Part shown: positions 11,927-22,674 of the stretch, piece after piece
Layout of the letters: every line of letters starts with the position of its first letter
Position numbering within the stretch: position 1 is the first letter of the stretch
Assembly (NCBI GenBank): GCA_949987735.1
Contig: OX465295.1
Coordinates: forward strand, 81,603,049 to 81,667,048
Direction of reading: 5' to 3'
DNA length: 64,000 nt
DNA from: Leucophora obtusa
Taxonomy: Eukaryota > Arthropoda > Insecta > Diptera > Anthomyiidae
The notes under the pieces: model-generated
Database searches by the model: none
Seen by the model: the letters and a program-made list of their open reading frames with translations, nothing else
Told to the model about the DNA's origin: nothing
Program-made: the position numbers and the translations under genes

Positions 11927-12739
11927 ATTGGGGGCCATTAGGAAACTCTCTTGAAAAAACCAACTGCTAAAATAAATATTTGACAAAAAAACACAAACAC
12001 AAAATAAAGTACGTTAGTTTTCTTTCAAAAAAATTATTCTTAAAAAAATGAAAACCGCCTGCTTTAAGTGCTGTATTCTTTTTTTGTCATTTGTCATTTT
12101 TTAATTTCTCCAGTGGTGCCAAATTTGTTTAAATAAAAAACTTGAAATTGCCATAACTTTTGATTTCGTCGTGCGATTTTTTTAAGACTAATTTGCTTTG
12201 AAGGAAAACTAACGTACTTTACTTCGTGTTTGTATTTTTTGTCAAAATATTTATTTTAGCAGTTGTTGTTTCCAGAGTTTCCCAAAGGCCCCTAACTTGT
12301 TTAAACAAAAAACTTTAAATAGTCATAACTTTTAAATTCGTCTACAGATTTTTTTCAAAATGATTTTGTTTTTAATGATAAATATAGTGTATTCGACCCC
12401 TATTCTCAATTTTTGTGGAGCAGTTTTTTTGTCAATACCTAATTCTAGACCAACCGTGTTATGCCAAACGAAATCTCGACAATTAAAAAAGTATTTTAGG
12501 AGTTGTCAGTGTATTTCTATCAATATTTTTAAGTTATTAAATTTTTTTCTTAATATTAACTATAAAAATATAATTAATAATAATTCTACAAAAATTTTGT
12601 ATTTTCTTTATACTCTTACTGCAGAGAGCATAACATTTTACATTAACTAAATATAACATATTTCATTTCTTATTAAAATTTTCAATTATATTCGTTTTCT
12701 TTTTTAAAACTACTATTTCTTAGTATCAAAGAAAAAAAG

Positions 12740-12990
12740 TTATCTTTGAGATAATAAACGCATATATGAATAAACATTCTGGCAATGCTGTGTCAAGTTT
12801 AAAGAATATTTGTACCCTAGTATTAGTTGTAAAAATGAAAATACTTGTATGATAAGAGATCCTAATGATGCTGCATGTAAGATGCCAGTTAGTAAAAGTA
12901 GGTTAGTGATTTTCATCGTCGATATACTTGATTTACCCGAAGATAGAAATGATAGGAAATTTCCTACAGTAGAGCCAGATGATAGAGTAA
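12740..12990 (-). CDS. Beat-like gene, terminal coding exon
   Basis: On the minus strand, a pyrimidine-rich tract and TTTCATTGCAG (acceptor AG at 12991-12992) precede an open frame of 251 coding bases ending in TAA at 12740-12742. Joined to the 1-base overhang of the exon at 18871-19126 it reads V-TLSSGSTVGNFLSFLSSGK: a Ser-rich linker, then a strongly hydrophobic stretch of about 28 residues (LLLLTGILHAASLGSLII and onward), then about 25 polar residues with one NLT site. Beat-family proteins commonly end in a Ser-rich linker and hydrophobic tail (membrane or lipid anchor), so this fits a surface-attached member. The hydrophobic part follows ATG and KITN, so by itself it could also be read as a signal peptide. 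The phase match favours a terminal exon. No RNA evidence. Confidence 0.55.
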
Positions 12991-13531
12991 CTGCAATGAA
13001 ATAAATATAAATAAAATTATTATTAATAAAAACTTCTTGAGGAATAATTATTTTAGAACATAATAATAAGAGCAATACTGTGAGAGAAGTAGTTGCAATT
13101 TAAAAAAAAAATTAATAGTTTATATTGAAATGCCTGATGATGATCAACATTTTAATAAATAATATGATAAACAAATTAAAAAAAAATTGTATTTTTTTTT
13201 ATTAAAAAAAAATTATTTAACAAAGAGGTTTTTTCAAAAATTAGTCACCTTTAGCCGAACTAACAAGGAAACACTTCCTACAGACTGGCAGATCTTAATT
13301 AGCTTCGGGTATGTTGTAAAGGAGAAAAATTTAAAGACCAGTATTTTTGTTTTAGCTGCCCAATATCATATTTAAGGACTAAAAAATGGGGTCAAAAATA
13401 GCTAAATTTTTAATTTTTTTCGGATTATTTTATTTTTGTTCCAAAGCAACTAAAGGAAAATTTGTTGTCAAACAAAAGGTATTTGAGAGACCTATTTATA
13501 TGTATGTAAGACATGTTCAAGCATGCTTATT
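12991..13531. other. Intron of the Beat-like gene, unremarkable part
   Basis: AT-rich sequence directly upstream (minus strand) of the terminal exon. Apart from the acceptor polypyrimidine tract I see no element ends and no conserved block here. Confidence 0.45.
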
Positions 13532-14201
13532 CCCAGTGTAGAAACATGATATGTCATTATTTTTTGGACTACCAGTAATGACACCCAATTACATTCTGCA
13601 TTATTTGAAACATATAATAATGAGTTACTGATAATCACTTATTTTTATCATTATTTCAAAAAGAAAATAATTTTCTAGATTTTTTTGAAAATTTTTTGAA
13701 ATCTATTTTTAGACTCAATAAATATTTTTAAAACACTGGTAAGGATATATGTAACCACATATTTTTTGATTTTTTGTATGTTGGCGAGTAAGCTTACTTG
13801 TGTGCAGCAGGTGAATTATGTTTTTATCTATTAAATATTACATGTCGATATAGCTCAGATGGTAGAGCTATTGACTGGCAATCTGTAGACCCAGGTTCGA
13901 TTCCCGCACCAGAAAATTTTATAAAAAAAAAAAAAAAATACAATAAAAAACATTTTTTTTAATATAATTTATTTTTATTAAAATCTATTTTTAAACTCAT
14001 TATTTTTGTCAGTACTGGTAAGCATATAGGTAATGACATATTTTTAGATTTTTCGTATGCTGGTGTGTAAGCATAACTCATTATTTTTCGCGACATCGCC
14101 ATATAAAGGTAATAAGAAATGTAATAACAAAAGTAACTAGTAACCATTACCAAGTATGTAGTTACATACCCACGTATCTGGTAATGATTTTCTACACTGG
14201 G
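13532..14201 (+). mobile_element. CCCAGTGTAGAAA element with tRNA-like module, copy 1
   Basis: This 670-bp element has the inverted ends CCCAGTGTAGAAA (13532) and TTTCTACACTGGG (ending 14201). In the middle is a tRNA-like module (13845-13913). On each side of the module is a similar block of roughly 100 bp (AAATCTATTTTTA...CTC, then CTGGTAAG, then CACATATTTTT), i.e. direct repeats around the tRNA-like part. Sister copies at 44459-45127 (opposite orientation) and 45588-46260 have the same layout and nearly the same length. Confidence 0.88.
13845..13913 (+). ncRNA. tRNA-like module inside CCCAGTGTAGAAA element
   Basis: A D-arm with A-box TAGCTCAGATGGTAGAGC, an anticodon-arm-like GACTGGCAATC (loop CTGGCAA, would-be anticodon GGC) and a B-box GGTTCGATTCC (13894-13904) are in tRNA order and spacing. 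The first seven bases do not pair with the 3' end, so it cannot form a proper acceptor stem. It is a tRNA-derived module or pseudogene and not a functional tRNA gene. The A- and B-boxes could still recruit Pol III. Confidence 0.75.
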
Positions 14202-14565
14202 TTTGTTTATGGTATAACACAAAACGTCAAAATTTTAGATGGTTTCGTATGGGAATGTATACAGGACCAAATTCATATATATTAATCCTTATCATATTTA
14301 AGTGAGGGGGTGTTTCGATATTTTTTTCGATATTCGGCCTACTTTGGGTTTTCGACGAATTTTCCTTAATGTCTATATTTTTAAAATTTGGAAACTTCTG
14401 ACTATTTAGCATAGGCTATATGGGTGTCAAACTTTTTTTTTTTGTGACTATATTCCAGTTATGTAGCAATAATATTAAATTTCATAAATTTCAGACATGT
14501 GGCCACACAGAAAGTATGAAAAATGTAGTTTTTCCAAAATACCTTTTTTGGTTGTTATACACCAT
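14202..14565. other. Intronic DNA, no feature recognised
   Basis: AT-rich, with no TIR, repeat or conserved coding block. The plus-strand frame at 14420-14725 runs into the next transposon and shows no domain. Confidence 0.4.
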
Positions 14566-14851
14566 TCCAGTCAGAAATCGCCAGTGGTACAAAAAATCAA
14601 GCACTAGCATAGCACTGGGTAACCACGGTGAAATGACTGAGAGTACACTCATTTGGGACACTTTGCCAGCGTTTGCAAAAAGCGTTTACCAGTATTTGTT
14701 TTACAAAAGTTACGGTGGTTTATAAAAAAAACCACTGGCAAAATGGGCTAAGAGTGCTATGCCAAGGTTTGCAACCAGTGGTTATCCAGTGCTACCTTGT
14801 CATAAATTGCCAGCGGTACAAAAGTCAATTCACTGGTCTGCCAATGATTTT

Positions 14852-14923
14852 ATAAAAATGCTAACGCTTCGTTAAGAAAGGTTTGTAGTCAGAAGGTTCC
14901 GAGTTCAAAACCGATTGCAGGGA
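14852..14923 (+). ncRNA. Degenerate tRNA-like stretch
   Basis: It contains a B-box-like GAGTTCAAAACC (14900-14912) preceded by GGTTCC and by CTTCGTTAAG, where the intact relative at 17233 has CTCGTTAGCTCAG. The A-box is eroded. I read it as a decayed copy of the tRNA-like module on the other side of the array. Confidence 0.4.
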
Positions 14924-14990
14924 AAAAATTTTTATTGGATTTTTTTTTAATTAAAAATTTCGTTGTTCTATAAAATTAATTTTAATTTTT

Positions 14991-17062
14991 GAAACAACAA
15001 ATAAAAATCTAATATGACAATATCATATTAGAATTTGGACTTGAGGTAGAAGAATATTCTAACTAAATATATGAAAATATAGAAAGTCCGAAAAAACAAT
15101 TTTTGTATTTTTTAATGCAAAAATTAAAAAAATTGTTGAAAATAAGCACACCACGGCTAAAATCTCATTCAAATATTTATTTTGTTTTGAGTTTAAAATT
15201 AGTTGTTTTTACAAAATGTATTGACAACAGACATACATATAAATAGTACCCAAAGGGTACTTTTATGTAATTGTTGCTTTCAAAAAGGAGTTGATTTATA
15301 ACTGGTTTTACCAAATCAGACAGTTCATATACGAAAGTACAAAATTCTCATCCCGTTGGTTTTTTGTACCTTATGTAATGTCTCGGTTTGAGTAGGAAAG
15401 TTATCATTTTCTTAGCGGACAACTGAAGAGTAGAGTGATGTCTACGAAACAATTGTATTGTCTATCATGAAAATGATCAACCCTTTTTGAAACAACAAAT
15501 AAAAATCTAATATGACAATATCATATTAGAATTTGGACTTGAGGTAGAAGAATATTCTAACTAAATATATGAAAATATAGAAAGTCCGAAAAAACAATTT
15601 TTGTATTTTTTAATGCAAAAATTAAAATAATTGTTGAAAATAAGCACACCACGGCTAAAATCTCATTCAAATATTTATTTTGTTTTGAGTTTAAAATTAG
15701 TTGTTTTTACAAAATGTATTGACAACAGACATACATATAAATAGTACCCAAAGGGTACTTTTATGTAATTGTTGCTTTCAAAAAGGAGTTGATTTATAAC
15801 TGGTTTTACCAAATCAGACAGTTCATATACGAAAGTACAAAATTCTCATCCCGTTGGTTTTTTGTACCTTATGTAATGTCTCGGTTTGAGTAGGAAAGTT
15901 ATCATTTTCTTAGCGGACAACTGAAGAGTAGAGTGATGTCTACGAAACAATTGTATTGTCTATCATGAAAATGATCAACCCTTTTTGAAACAACAAATAA
16001 AAATCTAATATGACAATATCATATTAGAATTTGGACTTGAGGTAGAAGAATATTCTAACTAAATATATGAAAATATAGAAAGTCCGAAAAAACAATTTTT
16101 GTATTTTTTAATGCAAAAATTAAAATAATTGTTGAAAATAAGCACACCACGGCTAAAATCTCATTCAAATATTTATTTTGTTTTGAGTTTAAAATTAGTT
16201 GTTTTTACAAAATGTATTGACAACAGACATACATATAAATAGTACCCAAAGGGTACTTTTATGTAATTGTTGCTTTCAAAAAGGAGTTGATTTATAACTG
16301 GTTTTACCAAATCAGACAGTTCATATACGAAAGTACAAAATTCTCATCCCGTTGGTTTTTTGTACCTTATGTAATGTCTCGGTTTGAGTAGGAAAGTTAT
16401 CATTTTCTTAGCGGACAACTGAAGAGTAGAGTGATGTCTACGAAACAATTGTATTGTCTATCATGAAAATGATCAACCCTTTTTGAAACAACAAATAAAA
16501 ATCTAATATGACAATATCATATTAGAATTTGGACTTGAGGTAGAAGAATATTCTAACTAAATATATGAAAATATAGAAAGTCCGAAAAAACAATTTTTGT
16601 ATTTTTTAATGCAAAAATTAAAATAATTGTTGAAAATAAGCACACCACGGCTAAAATCTCATTCAAATATTTATTTTGTTTTGAGTTTAAAATTAGTTGT
16701 TTTTACAAAATGTATTGACAACAGACATACATATAAATAGTACCCAAAGGGTACTTTTATGTAATTGTTGCTTTCAAAAAGGAGTTGATTTATAACTGGT
16801 TTTACCAAATCAGACAGTTCATATACGAAAGTACAAAATTCTCATCCCGTTGGTTTTTTGTACCTTATGTAATATCTCGGTTTGAGTAGGAAAGTTATCA
16901 TTTCCTTAGCGGACAACTGAAGAGTAGAGTGATGTCTACGAAACAATTGTATTGTCTATCATGAAAATGATCAACCCTTTTTGAAACAACAAATAAAAAT
17001 CTAATATGACAATATCATATTAGAATTTGGACTTGAGGTAGAAGAATATTCTAACTAAATAT
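14991..17062. repeat. 498-bp tandem repeat, about 4.2 copies
   Basis: Units begin (TGAAACAACAAATAAAAATC) at 14991, 15488, 15986, 16484 and 16982; the last copy stops after about 80 bases. The period is 497-498 bp. Copies differ at only a handful of positions (for example AATTAAAAAAATTG in copy 1 against AATTAAAATAATTG later; two changes in copy 4). Each unit holds the short palindromes CTAATATGA/TCATATTAG and AGTACCC/GGGTACT. There is no open frame. Such identity implies very recent amplification or homogenisation. Confidence 0.97.
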
Positions 17063-17232
17063 TAATTTTTTTTGTTTGTGGACAAGCTCTTTTAAGACCA
17101 AGTTTTTTTTTGCTTTCCCAACGCTGGCATATTAGTTCCAAAAAACTGTTTGCCAGTGCTAGTATTTTAGCACAGCCAGTAGTTTTCCAGTTCTTATCAC
17201 TCATTAATGTGTTTAGCCACAAAGTATTATCT

Positions 17233-17304
17233 GTCTCGTTAGCTCAGTGGGTAGAGATATCGTCTGCCAATCTGACGGCCTGGGTTCAAACCACGTTAGG
17301 ACCA
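17233..17304 (+). ncRNA. tRNA-like module (A- and B-box) in CCCAGTCAGAAA element
   Basis: The A-box TTAGCTCAGTGGGTAG and B-box GGGTTCAAACC (17282-17292) have tRNA spacing. The anticodon-like loop CTGCCAA would read GCC (Gly-type). The start GTCT can pair with GGAC near the 3' end, where ACCA follows directly, so an acceptor stem is partly retained. The remaining stem pairs are poor, so I do not call it a working tRNA gene. Confidence 0.7.
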
Positions 17305-17909
17305 AAAAAAAATACATATGAACTTATTTTAAATTTTATTTTGGAAAATATATTCCTAGACCGCCTATTTACTGGTTTTGCCAGCGTTTTGCCAACGTTC
17401 AAAAATTTTGTTTCTCGAGTGCTTTTCCGGCGCTTTTTGAACAGCCGTCCTTTTGTCTAATGATGTTATCATTTTGGGATAAGAAAGAACTTTTTGCCAG
17501 TACTTGTACCACCCGTTAAAGTGCTTTGCCATTTGCTTTACAGTTTATATTTTTCTGACTGGGATGCCATGTGTTTTCGCATAACATTTTCAAAGAACAT
17601 TATTTACAAGTTTTCGTCCTGAAAAATGAAAACAAAAAATGGTTTTCATTTCTAAAGATTGCCCTCTTCCATTTGATATGCATATTGATATAAACTGATG
17701 GGTAGAAATATTTAAATAAATGTTAAGAGATTTTTATATCCTTAAAATTTTAAAGTTCTTTAAAAAATAGAAAAGATTATAAAATGAAAAACTGAAATCG
17801 CAGTTTTACTATATACGATATCTAGTTTAATGTGAATATGGTCTTGTTCAAGTCCAGTAAAAAATATGTAAAATTTTCTCACGGTGTAATATAATATAAA
17901 CTTTTTAAC

Positions 17910-18716
17910 TTGCGTGAGGACAAAATCCGCATAAAATTATATCGAACCATATCATATTCCATCAAATTGTATCTACTTGCATCAAAGTAGATCTAATACC
18001 CCGTTTAGATGCTAAAGTCGGATTAGTTGCCTAATCAAGCACTAAACAAGTTGATTAAACTCTATTTAACTGGGTGTTTTTATAAAAATAATCGGACGAA
18101 TTCGTTAACAAATTTGTGTGAAAAACACTAATATAAAACGTTTTTCTTTCAAAATATTTGCACAAATTTTTTAGACTTCCATGTAGAACAAATGCGGCTA
18201 AAAAATTTTAAAGAAAAATATTTTCAAGTTTGTGTTTTTCACACAAATATTTTAACGAATTCGTCTGATTCTTTTTATAAAAACAAGCAGTAAATCTTTT
18301 TGATTAATAGTTAATCCAAATTTAATAAGGTTGTTATTTCTAAAGGAATCTGTATTCATACTACTGATTATATGCAACGCTGTGTTTTTTTATAATGACG
18401 ATTATCAACACTAAAAAACACACACACTGTCGACAAATATGTTGCTAACGCAGACATTATCCATGCACATCATGCGCCGGATCGCTATCGGTGCCACAAA
18501 ACTGACGGAATTAATCTTCTAACTGTCAAGTTAATGTGTAAACGATGATTATTAGATACTTAGTTGGATTAACTGTAACCAAGCAGAATAATTTCTCTGT
18601 CTAAATTTCATTAAATTAAATCTAATTGTATCAAAGTAGATCTACTATGATCTAATACGATATAATTTAATAGAATTAGAAGTTCTCATTTATGTACTGT
18701 GGACTTGTCCTCGCAA
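17910..18716. mobile_element. Element with TTGCG-GAGGACAA ends, nested insert
   Basis: TTGCGTGAGGACAAAATCC (17910) and the complement of GGACTTGTCCTCGCAA (ending 18716) form imperfect TIRs. Next to them are repeats of the type ATCAAATTGTATCTA. A relative is seen at 40424-40620 (GAGGACAAAATTCGGATAC). The middle (about 17998-18600) is different sequence with its own hairpin and is probably a second insertion. Confidence 0.5.
18076..18285. repeat. Inverted repeat, about 53-bp arms
   Basis: Arms at 18076-18128 and 18232-18285 (GACGAATTCGTT, TTTGTGTGAAAAACAC) are complementary with few mismatches and enclose about 100 bases. Likely the core of a small foldback element. Confidence 0.75.
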
Positions 18717-18870
18717 TTTTTTTAAATTTACTAAAATATTCTTTAGTTAACATATTACATGTTAGCTTGAAACATGGCGGGTTCTGTAATAACATGACAA
18801 TCAAATCGATACTAGGTCACGTAGTACCAATAAATGTGATAGTTCCTCCATTATTCCTTATTTTACTTAC

Positions 18871-19126
18871 CTCTTGCTGGTACAGGATCTTTTTGCGGAG
18901 TACCCAACTCAAGCTCCTTATATTCCTGATATAATTCACCTATTGTTGCCGTACAACGCAACACTAAGCCGCCACCATTTACTGAATTCATACCGTTAAC
19001 ACTATGACCATACACTGATGGAGTAACACTGCTAAAATGTACACCCTGTAGTTTTAATTTTAAACTAATGCGTGAAGCAATCAAATTATCAATAGTGCGT
19101 ATATATTGGGTTTCGATATTGTTTAC
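18871..19126 (-). CDS. Beat-like (Ig-superfamily) internal exon
   Basis: On the minus strand the exon is framed by a TTTTCTTTTAATTTTAG acceptor (AG at 19127-19128) and a strong donor AG|GTAAGT (GTAAGT at 18865-18870). It is 256 bp, starts in phase 0 and leaves one base over. The peptide begins VNNIETQYIRTIDNL and runs through RISLKLKLQGVHF, a low-complexity insertion rich in S, V, N and G, then LVLRCTATIGELYQEYKELEL and PQKDPVPAR. An L-x-L-x-C-x-A-x-I-x-x-L-Y core after a KLKLQGVHF strand is the pattern I associate with the C-terminal Ig domain of dipteran Beaten-path (Beat) axon-guidance proteins, which bind Sidestep-family partners. The family call is from memory of the pattern; which paralogue is not decidable. 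Flanking stops in frame confirm that only this stretch is coding. Confidence 0.72.
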
Positions 19127-19917
19127 CTAAAATTAAAAGAAAATGTAAATTAATTAAATATTTAGTTTAAGGCTTAAATAAAGTATATAATACTATATTT
19201 GTTTTTTTTTGTGTTACTGAAACTATGGTTTCATAATTTAAATCTCACACCAAATATTATTTTTTGTACAAAGTATGAAAACCTTTGCTGTGAATATATA
19301 CCTTTCATAATAAACTAAAACTTGTTATAGTTTTTTGTTTTTTTTTTTTGTTTAAATGCTACAGGCTAAACTGCTATGTTGCAAATTTTACTAACAAAGC
19401 CTAAAGCTATAAGACTCATCAAAAAAAAACCTCAACTTTGTTGGCACAAAAAAATATATAAACACACACAAATCGCTAGAAGACTTAACAAATACTATGC
19501 TATTCACACAATTCAGATACAAATACACTCACGGAATATATCTGCTTGTAAACTTTTATAAGCACACTAAATACACTCGAGGCATTAACTTGAATAATGT
19601 GCTGCTGTTATGTACTATATAGTTACTTCTTCATGTTACCTCTACTACCCAGCAAAATATTGGTAATGGGTATTTCATGTATCGTGTTATATATATAACG
19701 CCAGCAATACTTTACATTACCAGGAGAAGGTACCGATACTCTATGCATTATTTTGTGCTTACTTTTGCCAAATGTACAGTACTTAGCACTCTTGTATTCT
19801 TACTTCAAAGTCCATTATTTGACAATATCAAGTTTTGCTAGGTAGTACACTGAGCATTTCATGCTTTCATTTCGTTTTGTTTGTAGTACTCGTACATCAT
19901 ACATATATACATACATA
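19127..19917. other. Upstream intron with a CCCAGCAAAA fragment
   Basis: AT-rich intronic DNA. At 19648-19735 a stretch starting CCCAGCAAAATATTGGTAAT matches, in complement, the end of the element at 40650-40846. No further exon is visible. Confidence 0.45.
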
Positions 19918-20473
19918 AAGGGTTGTTCAACAGGGACGCTACAAAAGTAGAAAGACAGGGACAGCAAACGACGCCATATTTCTTGCCGTTCTTTTGACAT
20001 TTCTCTTCAGTAAGGTTTGCCATTTCATGATGGAAAGATATTCGAGCCAACAACGATGCGATATTATTAAAATTTACTACCGAAATTCGTAGTCAGTGGC
20101 CTCAAGGTTAAGAGCGCTACGTCCAATTTATGGTCGTCAAAATCGTCCTAGCAGATCAACAATTGAGCGTGGGGCTACGTCAAATCTATGGTCTATGCCA
20201 ACAAGCCAGCGACGATTGATGAACTTTGTACGAATATCGAACGTGAAATTGCAGCAGTATCGGCCGATTTATGCTTAAAAACCGTCGAAAATTGGGTTCA
20301 GCGTGTGGACTTCTGCAAGCGTGCCCGTGGTGGCCATGCAAAAGAGATCGATTTCCATACTTAATGGCATCGAAATTACTTTCACAGGAATAAAGAATTT
20401 CATTGATATCCAAAACCGTTTTTGTTTTATTTAAACTTTTTTACTTTTGTAGCGCTCTTATTGAAAAACCCTT
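19918..20473 (+). mobile_element. Tc1/mariner-superfamily element, internally deleted
   Basis: The ends AAGGGTTGTTCAACAGGGAC (19918) and the complement AAGGGTTTTTCAATAAGAGC (ending 20473) are TIRs followed inside by GCTACAAAAGTA on both sides. TA flanks both ends (19916-19917 and 20474-20475). At 556 bp it retains only the two ends of a transposase gene. A 130-bp piece of the left end recurs inverted at 56886-57016. Confidence 0.9.
20027..20364 (+). pseudogene. Transposase remnant (N- and C-terminal ends only)
   Basis: From ATG at 20027 the frame reads an N-terminal helix-turn-helix start (YSSQQRCDIIKIYYRN, then a TAG stop, then RALRPIYGRQNRPSRSTIE). It passes through a deletion junction and another frame to the C-terminal end (NKPATIDELCTNIEREIAA, NWVQRVDFCKRARGGH). 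The C-terminal pattern is like the DD41D relic at 3485-3988 (ADRIGYCMASRGSH), so the same group is likely. The whole catalytic core is gone. Confidence 0.82.
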
Positions 20474-20475
20474 TA

Positions 20476-21025
20476 CAAGTACATATGTATTTACATTAGG
20501 AGTACCATAAGACTTACTGTTTTTAGCAAAGTCGAATAGCAAAAAACAAATAAATGTGTTGGCCGTTTTCCGTAATATTCAGAAACATGTATTTTTGAAT
20601 GGTTCTGGTGAAAATGAATGACATTTCCAAAAAAAAAAAAATTAAATTAAGTTAAAGGAGCATCAGGCATTAGCAGAAATAGCGGGTAAAATTGTTTTGG
20701 GAAAAATCTGACGAATTTTTAAAAAGTTTTAATTTTTGGACATTAAATTTTGGAGCTTAGGAAGTGAAATGAGGCTATAGTTTTGAGCCTAATTGTGGTA
20801 GCTAGCGCAGCAAGGGAACATTTTTTTTTTCATTTTCTTGTAGCATGACTTTGTTAAGGTTAAAAATTAAACAAAAAGTGATTTGTAGGGTTTCTAAGTG
20901 AATGACGGTACATATTTATATGTCACTGGAAAGATTATAAAAAAAAACACATGACTAATGTGGAAATATGTAAGTATAACATTGCATTCTAGTCGTTTAT
21001 TTAACCTTCTTTTTTTAATTTTTAA
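20476..21025. other. No feature recognised
   Basis: AT-rich sequence, no long frame, no element end that I can pair. Confidence 0.4.
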
Positions 21026-21241
21026 CCACGCAATTTTCTTGAGCGTTTTTTATATATAAAAAGTTCTTTATTTTCGATATTTCGCTACTCCATTCTGTAG
21101 CATCTTCAGGACATACAATTAATTAAAATTATTTGTTAATTTGTTATTTCCTGAAGATGCTACACAATGGAGTAGCAAAATATCGAAAATAAAGAACTTT
21201 TTATCTATACAAAACAAACTTTACGCTCAAGAGAATTGTGG
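21026..21241. repeat. Long palindrome with CTGAAGATG...CGAAA arms
   Basis: The outer arms CCACGCAATTTTCTTGAGCG (about 21026-21045) and CGCTCAAGAGAATTGTGG (about 21224-21241), and the inner arms around AAGTTCTTTATTTTCGATAT (21061-21110 against 21150-21200), make a nearly continuous foldback. The inner arms include the motif CTGAAGATGCTAC...GTAGCGAAATATCG. Confidence 0.85.
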
Positions 21242-22674
21242 AGTTATAACATTTCATATTAAAAGTAGACTGATAATGTCAACAAACTCATTTTTATGAA
21301 TTTTTTGTATTGGAGCACATTCTAAATTTATAAAATTAAAAAAGGTATATCGCAGTATGAAAGTAATGCTAAAAATATGAAGTTTGATATACATATTTCC
21401 TATGTTTAGCACAGAAAACTGCCTAAGTTCTTTCAAAATGTACCACAAAGGATGTTTCGGGAAAAATGTTGCCAAAGATAATGTAAAGAGAATATTGAAT
21501 TTTGCAGCCATAGCAGTATACTTCTCCATATAGAGTATCCAAAATTTTGGAAAACGTTAAAACAACAAGTTCGAAAGAGCAAAAAAGTATCAAAAAAAGG
21601 CACCATGTGAAAAGCATTAAAAAATATCTTTCGAGCAATACGACATTTGCATATGGTTCCTTTGGTCGAGATACCTTAAAAAGCAAAAACAAATAAGGGA
21701 CCATTTTTTAACCCCTTTTTGAACCCTTAAAATTCCGAGGTGGTCGATAAGCTGAGACTGGTCGATCTTAGATTTTTTTTCTCTATCACATATCTAAATT
21801 TCATCAAAATCGGGGTGTTTAGGATGGAGTACTTTCCTTGTAAGCCAATTAAGAACTTTTTTAATAGGCAGATTGTGAATGCCACTAAAATAAAATAGCT
21901 AGATGTGAAAAAATTTGCTATATTCTACTAATATAGACTAAAAAATCAAACAAAAAAATATTCAAAATCTTTAAAATCTAGCTTTCTGCAATCAGCAGTT
22001 TATCTGTTGATATTAGCAGGATAGACTGCTATTGGCATTCAACTAAACTTAACTTAAAAATAACAAAATATTTTTAGATATACCATTTTTCTTTTGCTAT
22101 TTTTGTCTACTGGTATTTAGTAAAACTTTTAGCAGATCTTGAAGTATAACTTGTCATTTTTAAGTCACTAAAATTTAACTCAATTATAACTAAAATGCTG
22201 TAGATTTAATAGATTTATTTTGGCTGTTCAGATTTTACTAGTAGTTAGCAAAAAAATCTGCTAATTTCAGCAGCTTTTTCTGCTTGGTTATTTTTAACTT
22301 ATATGTAATAGCTTTTTCTGATTTATTTTTATGAGCGCAGTATTAGGAATTAAGGCCCTATGCTCCTTATAGGAACAAAGGGAACATATATATATATTAG
22401 GAATTTATTACCACATGTTTAAAGTTAGTGATATATTTTGCCGCTTAAATACCTTTATTGACTCGAAACCCTTCCAACTGTCCACCGTTAACCTTTTAAA
22501 AAAAGCTCGTGTCATACGATGGCGGATCAAGTTTAAAAAAATACAAAAAAAAAAAAATTCGTCAAAAAATGAACCCGCTAGTGCCGCAACCAGTACGAAA
22601 AACACGGTTTCGAGATAAACGCGTTCAAAGTTTATAAAAAAAAGTCGATTTCAAAAAACGGCCAATGTCATGCC
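21242..22674. other. Non-coding; GCTAAATTTAGC-type degenerate repeats at 21890-22340
   Basis: Positions 21242-21890 are AT-rich with accidental frames on the minus strand and no domain. From about 21890 to 22340 the sequence is made of short degenerate repeats like those in the TACACTCA elements (TTGCTAAATTTAGCAG types), so it may be a decayed member of that family. Beyond that nothing is recognised. Confidence 0.4.

Larger units (their letters stand above)
9612..12475. mobile_element. Large foldback element split by two younger insertions
   Basis: The left end (CACGGTTGGTCTAGAATTAG at 9616-9640) reappears inverted at about 12440-12470. The left arm is in three pieces: 9612-9665, 10594-10705 and 11935-12050. 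Each matches, in order, the complement of the continuous right arm at 12178-12475 (for example TTTAAATTCGTCTACAGATT near 12330 against 10648-10667). The gaps in the left arm are exactly the inner palindrome (9666-10593) and the hAT element (10706-11926). The right arm preserves the uninterrupted order, which makes the history readable. Confidence 0.85.
14566..17563 (+). mobile_element. CCCAGTCAGAAA element with tRNA-like ends and 498-bp array
   Basis: The inverted ends (t)CCAGTCAGAAA at 14566 and TTTCTGACTGGG ending 17563 bound a 3-kb element; AT flanks both sides. Next to each end the interior repeats the motif GCCAGTGGT or GCCAGCG many times in both orientations. Two tRNA-like stretches (14852-14923 and 17233-17304) flank a 2-kb tandem array. 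It lies in the intron of the Beat-like gene. Confidence 0.8.

Noticed and set aside
12740..13075. Separate secreted peptide starting at the internal ATG (signal-peptide-like LLLLTGILHAAS)
   Set aside because: No promoter or donor site supports a first exon, whereas an acceptor with matching phase to the Beat-like exon makes a terminal exon more likely. Kept as an alternative in the entry.
13845..13913. A functional tRNA gene
   Set aside because: A- and B-boxes are good, but the acceptor stem cannot pair, the anticodon-like triplet varies between element copies, and it lies inside a mobile element.
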